Assembly: GCF_001297015.1 (NCBI RefSeq)
Contig: NZ_LIGE01000023.1
Location: forward strand, 310,001 to 374,000
Origin: Pseudomonas sp. RIT-PI-r
GTDB lineage: Bacteria > Pseudomonadota > Gammaproteobacteria > Pseudomonadales > Pseudomonadaceae
Direction: 5' to 3'
Length of the DNA stretch: 64,000 nt
This document shows, piece by piece, positions 54,740 to 64,000 of this stretch. Each line of letters begins with the position of its first letter. The stretch's first letter is position 1. The notes under the pieces were generated by a model. That model did not search any database. It had not been told where the DNA came from and saw only the letters and a list, made by a program, of their open reading frames with translations. The translations under genes and the position numbers were made by a program.

Positions 54740-55519
54740 TCAGACAGCGATCTGATCATTTGAGGCCGGCGCTTGTGGGGCCGGTGGCAGCGAGCCCATC
54801 TCGCGCTGAGTTTTCTCATTCCAGGCTTGCACTCGGTCGTTCAGCTCGGCGATGGCGCGCGGGCCTGTCCCCTCGGCGTACATCGGTTCGCCGATGACCA
54901 CGGTGATCACCCCGGACTTCTTGCCCCAGCCGACTTTCGGCCAGAACTTGCCGGCATTGTGTGCAATCGGCAGTACCGGAAGCGCCGCATTCACCGCCAA
55001 AGCGCTGCCACTGCGGGAGAACTTGCCGACAGTGCCAAACGGCACGCGTGTGCCTTCCGGAAAGATCAGCACCCAAACGTTGTCCTTGAGCAACTCGTCA
55101 CCCTTGGCCGCGACTTGTTTCAAAGCCGCTTTCGGGTTGTCGCGATCAATCGCGATCGGCCGCAGCATGGCCATCGCCCAGCCGAAGAACGGCACGTACA
55201 GCAGTTCGCGTTTGAGCACTTGGCTCAACGGCGAGAAATAAGCAGAGAGAAAGAACGTCTCCCAGGTGCTCTGGTGGTTCGATTGAATCACGCAGGGCCG
55301 GTCAGGCACGTTTTCCGCGCCTTTGATTTCGTAACGTATACCGAGAAACACCTTGGTCAACCACAAGGCGCAACGGCACCAGTACACGTTGATAAAACGA
55401 TAACGCGCCTTGAACGGCAAAAACGGCGCGATAAAAAAACTCAAGCTGCACCACAGCAGGGAGGTGGTGCCCAGCAGCAGGTAAAAGAGAAAAATTCTGA
55501 TGGCCCGCAGTATCGACAT
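54740..55519 (-). CDS. 1-acyl-sn-glycerol-3-phosphate acyltransferase, PlsC family
   Basis: A 259-residue inner-membrane acyltransferase that probably converts lysophosphatidate to phosphatidate. One or two N-terminal hydrophobic segments (LRAIRIFLFYLLLGTTSLLW) are followed by the catalytic motif in SNHQSTWETFF. This has Glu where many PlsC proteins have Asp (H-x4-E). The acceptor motif FPEGTR is in the middle. The charged, Pro-rich C-terminus is variable. It lies upstream of gmhB on the minus strand with an 83-base gap. Confidence 0.88.
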   Translation of the reverse strand: MSILRAIRIFLFYLLLGTTSLLWCSLSFFIAPFLPFKARYRFINVYWCRCALWLTKVFLGIRYEIKGAENVPDRPCVIQSNHQSTWETFFLSAYFSPLSQVLKRELLYVPFFGWAMAMLRPIAIDRDNPKAALKQVAAKGDELLKDNVWVLIFPEGTRVPFGTVGKFSRSGSALAVNAALPVLPIAHNAGKFWPKVGWGKKSGVITVVIGEPMYAEGTGPRAIAELNDRVQAWNEKTQREMGSLPPAPQAPASNDQIAV

Positions 55520-55602
55520 AGTGACGTTTACCGTTACGGGGCAATGCCCGAGTGTTCAAGCGCACTCCCGATCAATCCCTGGTCAGGAACTTCAGAAGTA
55601 CT

Positions 55603-56136
55603 CTAGTTGTGGATAAGTTCTGCGGCAATCGCCGCCAGATCGTCAAAAATCAGAGTGCCAACCGGCAGGGTTTTGCCCTGAGTCTTTGCGCCTTTTCCGG
55701 TCTTTACCAAAACTGGCTGTGAATCGACGGCTTTGGCGGCCTCCAGGTCACCAAGGCTGTCGCCGACGAACCAGACGTTGGCCAGCTCGACGTTGTAATG
55801 CGCTGCGATGGTTTTCAACATTCCCGGTTTCGGCTTGCGGCAATCGCAGCCTTCGTCCGGACCATGCGGGCAATACACGATCAGCCCGACTTCACCGCCC
55901 TGCTCCGCTACCAGTTCGCGCATGCGCGCGTGCATGGCATCGAGGGTGGCGAGGTCGTAATAGCCGCGCGCAATGCCCGACTGGTTGGTGGCGACCGCCA
56001 CCGTCCAGCCGGCCTTGCTCAACTGCGCAATCGCTTCGATCGAGCCGGGCAACGGAATCCACTCCGCCACTGACTTGATGTAAGCGTCGGAGTCGTAATT
56101 GATCACTCCGTCCCGATCGAGAATCAGCAGTTTCAA
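55603..56136 (-). CDS. gmhB: D-glycero-D-manno-heptose 1,7-bisphosphate 7-phosphatase
   Basis: A 177-residue HAD-family phosphatase in the ADP-heptose pathway for the LPS core. The nucleophile motif is LILDRDGVIN with Asp7 and Asp9, and SNQSGIARGYY-like sequence (TNQSGIARGYY) follows. The zinc loop CPHGPDEGCDCRKP and WFVGDSLGDLEAA identify the GmhB type rather than histidinol phosphatase. The start is a TTG at 56136 with GAGGGA upstream, 10 bases after the glyS stop, so it is probably co-transcribed with glyS. Confidence 0.92.
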   Translation of the reverse strand: MKLLILDRDGVINYDSDAYIKSVAEWIPLPGSIEAIAQLSKAGWTVAVATNQSGIARGYYDLATLDAMHARMRELVAEQGGEVGLIVYCPHGPDEGCDCRKPKPGMLKTIAAHYNVELANVWFVGDSLGDLEAAKAVDSQPVLVKTGKGAKTQGKTLPVGTLIFDDLAAIAAELIHN

Positions 56137-56146
56137 CAGCAGTCCC

Positions 56147-58201
56147 TCAACCCAGCAGCGAAATGTCGGCAACGCCGAGGAACAGGCCACGCAGACGCGC
56201 CAGCAGCGCGTAACGGTTGGCCCGCACATTGGCGTCGTCGGCATTGACCATTACCGCGTCGAAGAACGCATCGACTGGCTCACGCAGTGCAGCCAGGCGT
56301 GCCAGCGATTCGTTGTACTGACGCGCCGCGGCCATTGGCTGCACCGCCTGATCCGCTTGCTGGATCGCCGAGTACAGCGAGAACTCGTTGGCGTTGTCGA
56401 AATACTTGGCTTGCACCTCGGTCGGCACCGCGCCTTCGACTTTGCTCAACAGGTTCGATACTCGCTTGTTCACCGCCGCCAGCGCTGCCGCTTCCGGCAG
56501 TTTGCGGAAGGCCTGCACCGCTTGCACACGCTGATCGAAGTCCAGCGCCGAACCCGGCTTCAGGGCACGAACCGACAGGTAAGTGGCGACTTCGACGCCT
56601 TCGTCTTCGTAACGCGCACGCAGACGATCGAAGATGAATTCCAGCACGGACTCGTTGAGACCGGCAGCCTTGACCTTGGCACCGAATGCGGCCACGGCGA
56701 AAGCCACTGCGTCGTTCAGGTCCAGATCGAGTTTTTTCTCGATCAGGATACGCAGCACGCCGAGTGCCGCGCGGCGCAGGGCATACGGGTCTTTGCTGCC
56801 GGTTGGCAGCATGCCGATACCGAAGATACCGACCAGGGTGTCGAGCTTGTCAGCGATAGCAACGGCTGCACCGGTCAGGGTCGCTGGCAGTTCAGCACCG
56901 GCACCGCGAGGCATGTACTGCTCGTTGAGCGCCAGCGCGACGTCTTCCGGCTCGCCGTCATTGAGGGCGTAGTAGTAACCGGCGACACCTTGCATCTCCG
57001 GGAACTCGCCGACCATTTCAGTCGCCAGGTCGCACTTCGACAGCAGGCCTGCGCGAGCAGCCCAAGAGGCGTTGCCACCGATGCGTGCGGCGATGTACGC
57101 AGCGAGCTTGGAAACGCGCTCGGCCTTGTCGTAGACGCTGCCGAGTTTTTCCTGGAACACCACGTTCTTCAGGCGATCATTGAAAGCTTCGAGCTTCTGC
57201 TTCTTGTCTTGCTTGAAGAAGAACTCGGCGTCGGTCAGACGTGGGCGAACCACTTTCTCGTTACCGGCGATGATCTGCTGCGGGTCTTTGCTTTCGATGT
57301 TGGCCACAGTGATGAAACGTGGCAGCAACTTGCCGTCGGCATCCAGCAGGCAGAAATACTTCTGGTTGTCCTGCATGGTGGTGATCAGCGCTTCCTGCGG
57401 CACGTCGAGGAAGCGTTCCTCGAACGAGCACACCAGCGGCACCGGCCATTCAACCAGCGCGGTCACTTCGTCGAGCAGCGCTGGCGGAACGATTGCCGTG
57501 CCTTCCTGACGGGTGGCCAGCTCTTCGGTGCGCTTGCTGATGATTTCGCGACGCTCGTTGGCGTCGGCCAGCACGTAAGCGGCACGCAGGTCGGCGAGGT
57601 AGCTCGACGGCGAACCGATGCGCACGCTTTGCGGGTGGTGGAAACGGTGACCACGGGAGTCACGGCCAGCCTTCTGCGCGAGGATTGTGCAATCGATGAC
57701 CTGGTCACCGAGCAGCATCACCAGCCACTGGGTCGGACGCACGAACTCTTCCTTGCGCGCACCCCAACGCATGCGTTTCGGGATCGGCAGGTCGTTCAGC
57801 GAATCTTCGACGATGGTCGGCAGCAGGCTCGCGGTCGGCTTGCCGGCGATGCTCTGGCTGTAACGCAGTTTCGGGCCGCTCTGGTCGATCTCGCTCAGAT
57901 CGACGCCGCATTTCTTGGCGAAACCCAGGGCTGCCTGCGTCGGGTTGCCGTCAGCGTCGAACGCCGCCTGACGTGGCGGGCCGTCGAGGTTGATGCTGCG
58001 ATCCGGCTGTTGAGTGGCCAGCGCGGTGATCAGCACAGCCAGACGACGCGGCGCGGCGTAGACGGTTTTAGTCTCGTAGCTCAGGCCTGCGGCTTGCAGG
58101 CCCTTGTCGATACCGGCGAGGAACGCCTCAGCCAAGGTGTTCAGGGCTTTTGGCGGGAGTTCTTCGGTGCCCAGTTCAACCAGAAAATCTTGCGCACTCA
58201 T
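56147..58201 (-). CDS. glyS: Glycyl-tRNA synthetase beta subunit
   Basis: A 684-residue subunit of the alpha2beta2 glycyl-tRNA synthetase, which recognises tRNA. The N-terminus [20 protein letters not shown] is diagnostic, and [20 protein letters not shown] lies in the middle. The C-terminal anticodon-binding-like domain ends in ADISLLG. The start overlaps the glyQ stop by 4 bases (ATGA). Confidence 0.98.
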   Translation of the reverse strand: MSAQDFLVELGTEELPPKALNTLAEAFLAGIDKGLQAAGLSYETKTVYAAPRRLAVLITALATQQPDRSINLDGPPRQAAFDADGNPTQAALGFAKKCGVDLSEIDQSGPKLRYSQSIAGKPTASLLPTIVEDSLNDLPIPKRMRWGARKEEFVRPTQWLVMLLGDQVIDCTILAQKAGRDSRGHRFHHPQSVRIGSPSSYLADLRAAYVLADANERREIISKRTEELATRQEGTAIVPPALLDEVTALVEWPVPLVCSFEERFLDVPQEALITTMQDNQKYFCLLDADGKLLPRFITVANIESKDPQQIIAGNEKVVRPRLTDAEFFFKQDKKQKLEAFNDRLKNVVFQEKLGSVYDKAERVSKLAAYIAARIGGNASWAARAGLLSKCDLATEMVGEFPEMQGVAGYYYALNDGEPEDVALALNEQYMPRGAGAELPATLTGAAVAIADKLDTLVGIFGIGMLPTGSKDPYALRRAALGVLRILIEKKLDLDLNDAVAFAVAAFGAKVKAAGLNESVLEFIFDRLRARYEDEGVEVATYLSVRALKPGSALDFDQRVQAVQAFRKLPEAAALAAVNKRVSNLLSKVEGAVPTEVQAKYFDNANEFSLYSAIQQADQAVQPMAAARQYNESLARLAALREPVDAFFDAVMVNADDANVRANRYALLARLRGLFLGVADISLLG

Positions 58202-59151
58202 TGTGCAGCCTCCAGCTTGGCCAGTACTTCGTCACGCAGGTCCGGGGTCGCCATCGGGAAGCCCAGCTTGGCGCGTGCCAGCAGGTAGGCTTGCGCAACG
58301 GAACGCGCCAGGGTGCGTACGCGCAGAATGTATTGCTGACGCGCGGTCACTGAGATCGCCCGGCGCGCATCCAGCAGGTTGAAGGTGTGCGACGCCTTCA
58401 GGACCATTTCGTAGCTCGGCAACGGCAGCGGCTGGTCGAGTTCGATCAGGCGCTTGGCTTCGCTTTCATAGAAGTCGAACAGTTCGAACAGTTTGTCGAC
58501 GTTGGCGTGTTCGAAGTTGTAAGTGGACTGTTCCACTTCGTTCTGGTGGAACACGTCGCCGTAGGTCACTTTGCCCATCGGGCCGTCAGCCCAGACCAGG
58601 TCGTAGACCGAATCCACGCCTTGCAGATACATGGCCAAACGCTCGAGACCGTAAGTGATCTCGCCCGTTACCGGGTAGCACTCGATGCCGCCAGCCTGCT
58701 GGAAGTAAGTGAACTGGGTCACTTCCATACCGTTCAGCCAGACTTCCCAGCCCAGACCCCAGGCGCCGAGGGTCGGCGATTCCCAGTTGTCTTCGACGAA
58801 GCGAATGTCGTGAACCAGTGGGTCCAGGCCGACATGCTTGAGCGAGCCCAGGTACAGTTCCTGGAAGTTGTCCGGGTTCGGCTTCAGGACGACCTGGAAC
58901 TGATAGTAGTGCTGCAGACGGTTCGGGTTTTCGCCGTAACGGCCGTCAGTCGGACGGCGGCTTGGCTGCACGTAAGCGGCGTTCCAGGTTTCCGGGCCGA
59001 TGGCGCGCAGGAAGGTCGCGGTGTGGAAAGTGCCGGCGCCTACTTCCATATCGTAGGGCTGAAGTACCACGCAACCTTGCTCGGCCCAGTATTGCTGGAG
59101 CGCGAGGATCAAGTCTTGGAAGGTACGCACGGCTGGCGTAGGCTGGCTCAC
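58198..59151 (-). CDS. glyQ: Glycyl-tRNA synthetase alpha subunit
   Basis: A 317-residue class II catalytic subunit that activates glycine. [40 protein letters not shown] and [19 protein letters not shown] are characteristic. The start is the GTG at 59151 with AGGTG 6 bases upstream; the frame further upstream runs over the divergent tag promoter. It overlaps glyS by 4 bases. The tag gene starts 81 bases away on the other strand. Confidence 0.97.
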   Translation of the reverse strand: MSQPTPAVRTFQDLILALQQYWAEQGCVVLQPYDMEVGAGTFHTATFLRAIGPETWNAAYVQPSRRPTDGRYGENPNRLQHYYQFQVVLKPNPDNFQELYLGSLKHVGLDPLVHDIRFVEDNWESPTLGAWGLGWEVWLNGMEVTQFTYFQQAGGIECYPVTGEITYGLERLAMYLQGVDSVYDLVWADGPMGKVTYGDVFHQNEVEQSTYNFEHANVDKLFELFDFYESEAKRLIELDQPLPLPSYEMVLKASHTFNLLDARRAISVTARQQYILRVRTLARSVAQAYLLARAKLGFPMATPDLRDEVLAKLEAAQ

Positions 59152-59232
59152 GAAATTCACCTGTTTCTTGGGCTGCGATTTAAAGAGCGGGAGTATACCC
59201 GATTCATTGCTGCGCACGCCCCCTGGAGCCTT

Positions 59233-59790
59233 ATGCCACGCTGCTTTTGGTGTACCGAAGATCCGCTGTACATGGCTTATCACGACCAGGAGTGGGGCAC
59301 GCCGCTACGCGATGCGCAGGGTTTGTTCGAGTTGCTTTTGCTCGAAGGGTTCCAGGCCGGGCTGTCGTGGATCACCGTGTTGCGCAAACGCGAGCGTTAT
59401 CGCGAGGTGTTGTTCGGCTTCGACGTGCAGCGTGTGGCGCAGATGAGCGACGCCGAAATCGACGAATTGATGCTTGATCCGGGGATCATCCGCAACCGCC
59501 TCAAACTCAATGCCGCCCGCCGTAATGCCCAGGCCTGGCTGGCGCTGGAGGATCCGGTCGGGTTCCTCTGGTCGTTTGTTAACGACCAACCGATCATCAA
59601 TCATTTCAAGGATCGCAGCGAAGTCCCGGCGATCACCCCCGAAGCGCTGGCGATGAGCAAAGGCCTGAAAAAGGCCGGGTTCACGTTCGTCGGCCCGACC
59701 ATTTGCTACGCATTGATGCAGGCTTCGGGCATGGTCATGGACCACACTCAGGACTGCGACCGCTACGCGCAGCTCGTCAACGGCGGTTAG
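59233..59790 (+). CDS. tag: DNA-3-methyladenine glycosylase I
   Basis: A 185-residue base-excision enzyme that removes 3-methyladenine. It begins [20 protein letters not shown]. The structural zinc ligands are Cys4, His17, His171 and Cys175, with the spacing seen in E. coli Tag. [21 protein letters not shown] and [20 protein letters not shown] are conserved. The ATG at 59233 has TGGAG upstream. The next gene follows after 40 bases and may be co-transcribed. Confidence 0.96.
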   Translation: MPRCFWCTEDPLYMAYHDQEWGTPLRDAQGLFELLLLEGFQAGLSWITVLRKRERYREVLFGFDVQRVAQMSDAEIDELMLDPGIIRNRLKLNAARRNAQAWLALEDPVGFLWSFVNDQPIINHFKDRSEVPAITPEALAMSKGLKKAGFTFVGPTICYALMQASGMVMDHTQDCDRYAQLVNGG

Positions 59791-59830
59791 AATGGCCGCC
59801 TCGCGCACCGCACAAGATCAGGAGTGACCT

Positions 59831-60718
59831 GTGGAAAAGTTTAAAGGCGCCTTGCTGGTAGGCGCTCTGCGGCTGTTTGCCCTGCTGCCATGGCGGGCCG
59901 TGCAGGCCGTGGGTTCGGCGATCGGCTGGATCATGTGGAAAACCCCCAACCGCTCCCGCGACGTGGTGCGGATCAACCTCGCCAAATGTTTTCCACAGAT
60001 GGACCCTGCCGAACGTGAACGTCTGGTCGGGCAGAGCTTGAAAGACATCGGCAAGTCGCTGACCGAAAGCGCCTGCGCGTGGATCTGGCCGGCGCAGCGT
60101 TCGATCGATCTGGTGCGCGAAGTCGAGGGCCTCGACATCCTCAAGGATGCATTGGCCTCGGGCAAAGGCGTGGTCGGCATCACCAGTCACCTGGGTAACT
60201 GGGAAGTGCTCAATCACTTCTATTGCAGCCAGTGCAAACCAATCATTTTCTACCGTCCGCCCAAGCTCAAGGCGGTGGATGAATTGCTGCGCAAACAGCG
60301 CGTGCAACTCGGCAACAAAGTCGCTGCTTCCACCAAGGAAGGCATCCTCAGTGTCATCAAGGAAGTGCGCAAAGGTGGTGCAGTGGGCATTCCCGCTGAC
60401 CCGGAACCGGCCGAATCCGCCGGGATCTTCGTGCCGTTCTTCGCGACTCAAGCGCTGACCAGCAAATTCGTGCCGAACATGCTCGCTGGTGGCAAAGCCG
60501 TCGGCGTGTTCCTGCATGCGCTGCGCCTGCCCGACGGTTCTGGCTACAAAGTGATCCTCGAAGCGGCGCCCGAAGCCATGTACAGCACCGATACTGCCGA
60601 ATCCTGCGCAGCGATGAGCAAAGTGGTCGAGCGTTATGTGGCGGCGTATCCGAGCCAGTACATGTGGAGCATGAAGCGCTTCAAGAAACGTCCACCCGGC
60701 GAAGAGCGCTGGTATTAA
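59831..60718 (+). CDS. Lipid A biosynthesis acyltransferase, LpxL/HtrB family
   Basis: A 295-residue inner-membrane acyltransferase that adds a secondary acyl chain to lipid A. The N-terminal hydrophobic segment LLVGALRLFALLPWRAVQAV is followed by NLAKCFPQMDPAERERL and the catalytic H-x4-E in TSHLGNWEVLN. PADPEPAESAGIFVPFFATQ lies further on. The start is the GTG at 59831 with AGGAG 6 bases before it. Pseudomonas has several such enzymes, so I do not assign LpxL or LpxM. A DnaA box and a single REP arm follow the stop. Confidence 0.92.
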   Translation: MEKFKGALLVGALRLFALLPWRAVQAVGSAIGWIMWKTPNRSRDVVRINLAKCFPQMDPAERERLVGQSLKDIGKSLTESACAWIWPAQRSIDLVREVEGLDILKDALASGKGVVGITSHLGNWEVLNHFYCSQCKPIIFYRPPKLKAVDELLRKQRVQLGNKVAASTKEGILSVIKEVRKGGAVGIPADPEPAESAGIFVPFFATQALTSKFVPNMLAGGKAVGVFLHALRLPDGSGYKVILEAAPEAMYSTDTAESCAAMSKVVERYVAAYPSQYMWSMKRFKKRPPGEERWY

Positions 60719-60746
60719 CGAAGTTGGCACACTCTGTGGATAACTT

Positions 60747-60779
60747 GTAGGAGCTGCCGAAGGCTGCGATCTTTTGATC
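60747..60779. repeat. Single REP arm, GTAGGAGCTGCCG family
   Basis: GTAGGAGCTGCCGAAGGCTG continuing to CTTTTGATC matches one arm of the elements at 20757 and 52074, but there is no inverted partner. It lies between the DnaA boxes at 60735 and 60790. Confidence 0.8.
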
Positions 60780-60825
60780 CAGCTTGAGGTTATCCACAGA
60801 ACCGTTCATCAAAGGGCGCAACAAG

Positions 60826-61065
60826 ATGTCCGAACACCGCAAATCCTTCCGCATCAAGATCACCCACGACAGCTTTGGCGAATGCCTCGGGCAGACGCGC
60901 AACCTGTCGCCCACCGGGGTGTTTGTGCAGCATCCGGTTTTGGCTTCTTTGCCCAAAGGTGCAGTGGTTTACGGCCAGGTGCAGGGGTTGCCCACAGGCG
61001 CGCCGCGGGTGCGCATGGAAGTGGTGACAGTGGATGCCGACGGTATTGGTCTTCGTTACCTTTGA
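60826..61065 (+). CDS. Small PilZ-domain protein
   Basis: A 79-residue protein that is almost entirely a PilZ domain, which binds cyclic di-GMP. The first motif RKSFR (Arg5-x3-Arg9) and the second NLSPTG (N-x-S-x2-G in place of D-x-S-x2-G) are both present, so binding is plausible. I chose the ATG at 60826 (MSEHRKSFRIKITHD) with AAGGG upstream. It converges on a TPR gene, with 1 base between the two stops. No output domain is attached, so it would act on a partner. Confidence 0.87.
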   Translation: MSEHRKSFRIKITHDSFGECLGQTRNLSPTGVFVQHPVLASLPKGAVVYGQVQGLPTGAPRVRMEVVTVDADGIGLRYL

Positions 61066-61066
61066 T

Positions 61067-61381
61067 TCACTGCGCCTGACGATCCAGTTTCTTTAGAAAC
61101 ACCGTCATTTCCTTTTCGGCCTGCTTGTCGCCATGGGCGCGGGCCGCTTCCAGACCTTGTTCCCAGGCTTGCCGCGCGGCGGCGTGATCGCCCAGCGCCA
61201 GATGCGCCTTGCCCAATAGTTTCCATGCCGCCGAATACTTCGGATCAAAACCGACACAGCGCTGGAAATGCTCGGCAGCCTTGGCGTTTTCGCCGAGATC
61301 CAGACAGCCCTTGCCCAGGCCGAAGCGCAGCAGGGAGTTATCCACACCCTTGGCGAGCATTTTTTCCAGGGATTCGAGCAT
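61067..61381 (-). CDS. Small TPR-repeat protein
   Basis: A 104-residue soluble protein with about two tetratricopeptide repeats (LGENAKAAEHFQRCVGFDPK, then AAWKLLGKAHLALGDHAAA) and a charged C-terminus. It begins MLESLEKMLAKGVDNSLLRF. TPR proteins scaffold partners; the partner is unknown. It ends 1 base from the convergent PilZ stop. A REP pair lies upstream. Confidence 0.82.
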   Translation of the reverse strand: MLESLEKMLAKGVDNSLLRFGLGKGCLDLGENAKAAEHFQRCVGFDPKYSAAWKLLGKAHLALGDHAAARQAWEQGLEAARAHGDKQAEKEMTVFLKKLDRQAQ

Positions 61382-61433
61382 GGGAGATTCCTTGAAGGAG
61401 GTGTGTCAGGATGAGTCTTGCTTAGGGATATCC

Positions 61434-61502
61434 CCATCGCGAGCAGGCTCACTCCTACAGGGGAACGCATTCCAAATGTAGGAGTGAGCCTGCTCGCGAT
61501 GG
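61434..61502. repeat. REP inverted pair, GAGCAGGCTCACTCCTAC variant
   Basis: CCATCGCGAGCAGGCTCACT followed by CCTAC, and its inverse GTAGGAGTGAGCCTGCTCGC followed by GATGG, enclose about 20 bases. The variant mixes features of the two other families. It lies between trkA and the TPR gene. Confidence 0.9.
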
Positions 61503-61530
61503 CGCCAGTCTGATCACCCAAAAATCCGGA

Positions 61531-62907
61531 TCAGAAGAAGCTCAACCCGACATGAAACAGCTTTTCCACATCGCGAATATGCTTTTTATCCACGAGGAAC
61601 AGAATCACATGGTCGCCCGCCTCGATCACCGTGTCGTCGTGGGCGATGATCACTTGTTCATTGCGGATCACCGCGCCAATCGTGGTGCCCGGCGGCAGGC
61701 CGATCTTTTCGATAGGCTTGCCGATGACCTTGCTCGACTTCGCATCACCGTGGGCAATCGCCTCGATGGCTTCCGCCGCACCGCGACGCAGTGAGTGCAC
61801 GCTGACGATATCGCCACGACGGACGTGGGCCAGCAGCGTGCCGATGGTCGCTAGTTGCGGGCTGATGGCGATGTCGATGTCGCCGCCCTGAATCAGGTCG
61901 ACATACGCCGGGTTGTTGATGATGGTCATGACCTTCTTCGCCCCCAGCCGTTTCGCCAGCAGCGACGACATGATGTTGGCTTCGTCGTCGTTGGTCAGCG
62001 CAAGGAAGATGTCGGCGTCGGCGATGTTCTCTTCCAGCAGCAGGTCGCGATCAGACGCGCTGCCCTGCAACACCACGGTGCTGTCGAGGGTGTCGGAGAG
62101 ATAACGGCAGCGCGCCGGATTCATCTCGATGATCTTCACCTGATAACGGCTTTCGATGGCCTCGGCCAGACGTTCACCGATCTGCCCGCCGCCAGCGATG
62201 ACGATGCGTTTGTAGGTTTCGTCGAGACGGCGCATTTCGCTCATCACCGCGCGAATATTCTCACGGGCAGCGATGAAAAAGACTTCGTCATCGGCTTCGA
62301 TCACTGTGTCGCCCTGCGGCAGGATCGGCCGGTCACGGCGGAAAATCGCTGCCACGCGGGTTTCGACATTCGGCATGTGTTCGCGCAATTGGCGCAGTTG
62401 CTGACCCACCAACGGCCCGCCGTAATAAGCGCGCACCGCCACCAGTTGCGCCGCGCCTTCAGCGAAGTCGATCACCTGCAACGCACCGGGATGCTGAATC
62501 AGGCGTTTGATGTAATTGGTCACCACTTGCTCGGGGCTGATCAGCACATCGACCGGAATCGCTTCGTTCTGGAACAGCTGTTCCTCGCGATTGAGGTAGG
62601 ACGCTTCGCGCACTCGGGCGATCTTGGTCGGGGTGTGGAACAGTGTGTGGGCGACCTGGCAGGCGACCATGTTGGTTTCGTCGCTGTTGGTCACCGCGAC
62701 CAGCATGTCGGCGTCGTCGGCACCGGCCTGACGCAACACCGAGGGCAGCGAGCCACGGCCCTGCACGGTACGAATATCGAGGCGGTCGCCGAGGTCGCGC
62801 AGGCGTTCGCCGTCGGTGTCGACCACCGTAATGTCGTTGGCTTCACTGGCCAAATGCTCGGCCAGCGAACCGCCGACCTGTCCCGCACCGAGGATGATGA
62901 TTTTCAT
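61531..62907 (-). CDS. trkA: Trk potassium transport NAD-binding protein TrkA
   Basis: A 458-residue peripheral membrane protein that gates the Trk potassium channel. It is a tandem of two RCK units. The first begins [20 protein letters not shown] with GAGQVGG at 7-13; the second begins near residue 230 with [17 protein letters not shown]. Each is followed by a TrkA-C domain. It lies 22 bases after rsmB on the same strand, as in other Pseudomonas. Confidence 0.98.
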   Translation of the reverse strand: MKIIILGAGQVGGSLAEHLASEANDITVVDTDGERLRDLGDRLDIRTVQGRGSLPSVLRQAGADDADMLVAVTNSDETNMVACQVAHTLFHTPTKIARVREASYLNREEQLFQNEAIPVDVLISPEQVVTNYIKRLIQHPGALQVIDFAEGAAQLVAVRAYYGGPLVGQQLRQLREHMPNVETRVAAIFRRDRPILPQGDTVIEADDEVFFIAARENIRAVMSEMRRLDETYKRIVIAGGGQIGERLAEAIESRYQVKIIEMNPARCRYLSDTLDSTVVLQGSASDRDLLLEENIADADIFLALTNDDEANIMSSLLAKRLGAKKVMTIINNPAYVDLIQGGDIDIAISPQLATIGTLLAHVRRGDIVSVHSLRRGAAEAIEAIAHGDAKSSKVIGKPIEKIGLPPGTTIGAVIRNEQVIIAHDDTVIEAGDHVILFLVDKKHIRDVEKLFHVGLSFF

Positions 62908-62929
62908 CCAGTCACTCCGTTGAATCCGT

Positions 62930-64000
62930 TTAGCCGCGCGCGGCAGCGATCTTGATCAGCTTGGCGTAGTAGAACCCGTCATGCCCGCCCTGCTGGGCCA
63001 GCAATTGGCGACCATGGGGCTGTTTGATCCCGGCGCTGGTGGCCAGATCCAGCTCGCGGGCACCGGGGGTGCGCTCAAGGAACGCGGCGATGACTTCGGT
63101 GTTCTCGGTCGGCAGGGTCGAGCAGGTGGCGTACAGCAGGATGCCGCCGACCTCGAGGGTTTTCCACATGGCGTCGAGCAGTTCGCCTTGCAGTTGCGCG
63201 AGGGCGACGATGTCGTCCGGCTGACGGGTCAGCTTGATGTCTGGATGACGGCGGATCACGCCGGTGGCCGAGCACGGTGCGTCGAGCAGGATGCGCTGGA
63301 AGGGTTTGCCGTCCCACCATTTCTCGGTGTCGCGACCGTCGGCGGCGATCAGTTCGGCATCCAGACCCAAGCGCTCAAGGTTCTCTTTGACCCGCACCAG
63401 ACGCTTGGCTTCCAGATCCACCGCGACTACGCCGGCCAGTGCCGGTTCGGCTTCGAGGATGTGGCAGGTCTTGCCGCCGGGCGCGCAGCAGGCGTCGAGT
63501 ACGCGTTGGCCCGGCGCCAGATCGAGCAGGTCGGCGGCCAGTTGCGCCGCTTCGTCCTGCACGCTGATCCAGCCTTCAGCGAAACCCGGCAGGCTGCGCA
63601 CGTCGGCGGCGGCTTCGAGGATGATGCCGTCGCGGCTGTACACGCATGGCGTTGCAGCAATGCCGGCTTCAGTCAGCAGACCGAGGTAGGCGTCGCGGTT
63701 GTGATGGCGACGGTTGACCCGCAGGATCATCGGCGGATGCGCGTTGTTTGCTTCGCAGATGGCTTCCCACTGCTCCGGCCAGAACGCCTTCAGGGATTTT
63801 TGCAGCCAGCGCGGGTGAGCGGTGCGCACCACCGGGTCACGTTCCAGCTCGGCGAAAATCGTTTCGCTTTCGCGCTGGGCATTGCGCAACACGGCATTGA
63901 GCAGGCCTTTGGCCCACGGCTTTTTCAGCTTGTCGGCGCAACCGACGGTTTCGCCGATGGCGGCGTGGGCCGGCACGCGGGGGTAGAGCAATTGGTAGAG
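62930..64000 (-). CDS. rsmB: 16S rRNA (cytosine967-C5)-methyltransferase, 5' end missing
   Basis: A C-terminal 356 residues of RsmB (Sun/Fmu); the frame is open to the window edge ([20 protein letters not shown]), so the N-terminal roughly 80 residues lie outside. The SAM motif is [15 protein letters not shown]. The catalytic motifs are [17 protein letters not shown] (motif IV) and [10 protein letters not shown] (motif VI), each with the conserved cysteine. It methylates C967 of 16S rRNA. The trkA gene follows after 22 bases. Confidence 0.96.
   Translation of the reverse strand, partial: LYQLLYPRVPAHAAIGETVGCADKLKKPWAKGLLNAVLRNAQRESETIFAELERDPVVRTAHPRWLQKSLKAFWPEQWEAICEANNAHPPMILRVNRRHHNRDAYLGLLTEAGIAATPCVYSRDGIILEAAADVRSLPGFAEGWISVQDEAAQLAADLLDLAPGQRVLDACCAPGGKTCHILEAEPALAGVVAVDLEAKRLVRVKENLERLGLDAELIAADGRDTEKWWDGKPFQRILLDAPCSATGVIRRHPDIKLTRQPDDIVALAQLQGELLDAMWKTLEVGGILLYATCSTLPTENTEVIAAFLERTPGARELDLATSAGIKQPHGRQLLAQQGGHDGFYYAKLIKIAAARG

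Noticed and set aside
56099..58288. 729-codon open frame antisense to glyS
   Set aside because: Antisense shadow of an essential synthetase gene, without family features.

Overview
This window is chromosomal DNA from a Pseudomonas of the fluorescens group, spanning the replication origin. The evidence is the gene order rpmH-dnaA-dnaN-recF-gyrB on one side and rnpA-yidD-yidC-mnmE, mnmG-rsmG-parA-parB, atpIBEFHAGDC, glmU and glmR-glmS on the other. A complete D-rhamnan (A-band / common polysaccharide antigen) cluster, high-GC coding sequence and Pseudomonas-type REP elements agree with this.

Layout. (1) 1-7456, minus strand: an unknown secreted protein (cut by the window edge), a DUF3142-like lipoprotein, then a tightly overlapping set of methyltransferase, membrane acyltransferase and two paralogous glycosyltransferases. 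(2) 7883-16871, plus strand: rmd-gmd-wbpW-wzm-wzt-wbpX-wbpY-wbpZ, which makes GDP-D-rhamnose, polymerises D-rhamnan and exports it by an ABC transporter. The divergent minus-strand genes probably modify or cap this polymer. (3) 16998-20732: a three-module flavo/iron-sulfur protein, a glutathione transferase and a LysR regulator. (4) 20860-25068: glmS, glmR and glmU for UDP-GlcNAc, with the attTn7 site at the glmS 3' end. (5) 25187-32304: the F1Fo ATP synthase operon with a recognisable promoter. (6) 32453-36693: parB-parA-rsmG-mnmG. (7) 36694-37260: a gene-free region with a second oriC-like DnaA-box cluster. (8) 37261-41269: an iron-regulated fecI-fecR-TonB receptor module sitting between mnmG and mnmE. 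(9) 41313-45235: mnmE, yidC, yidD, rnpA and rpmH. (10) 45236-45802: oriC. (11) 45803-52016: dnaA, dnaN, recF (containing a perfect parS) and gyrB. (12) 52152-54573: a divergent two-component pair whose kinase resembles CHASE2-type kinases but has no CHASE2 domain. (13) 54740-64000: PlsC-like acyltransferase, gmhB, glyS, glyQ, tag, an LpxL/HtrB-type acyltransferase, a small PilZ protein, a TPR protein, trkA and rsmB (5' end cut off).

Most of the window is conserved housekeeping sequence. The points most worth a second look are the duplicated origin with matching box spacing, the iron-signalling module between the two origin copies, about 30 perfect DnaA boxes across the window, the sensor kinase lacking CHASE2, and the divergent arm of the D-rhamnan locus. 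I did not find CRISPR arrays, insertion sequences, prophage, tRNA or rRNA genes. I see no convincing undescribed multi-gene system.
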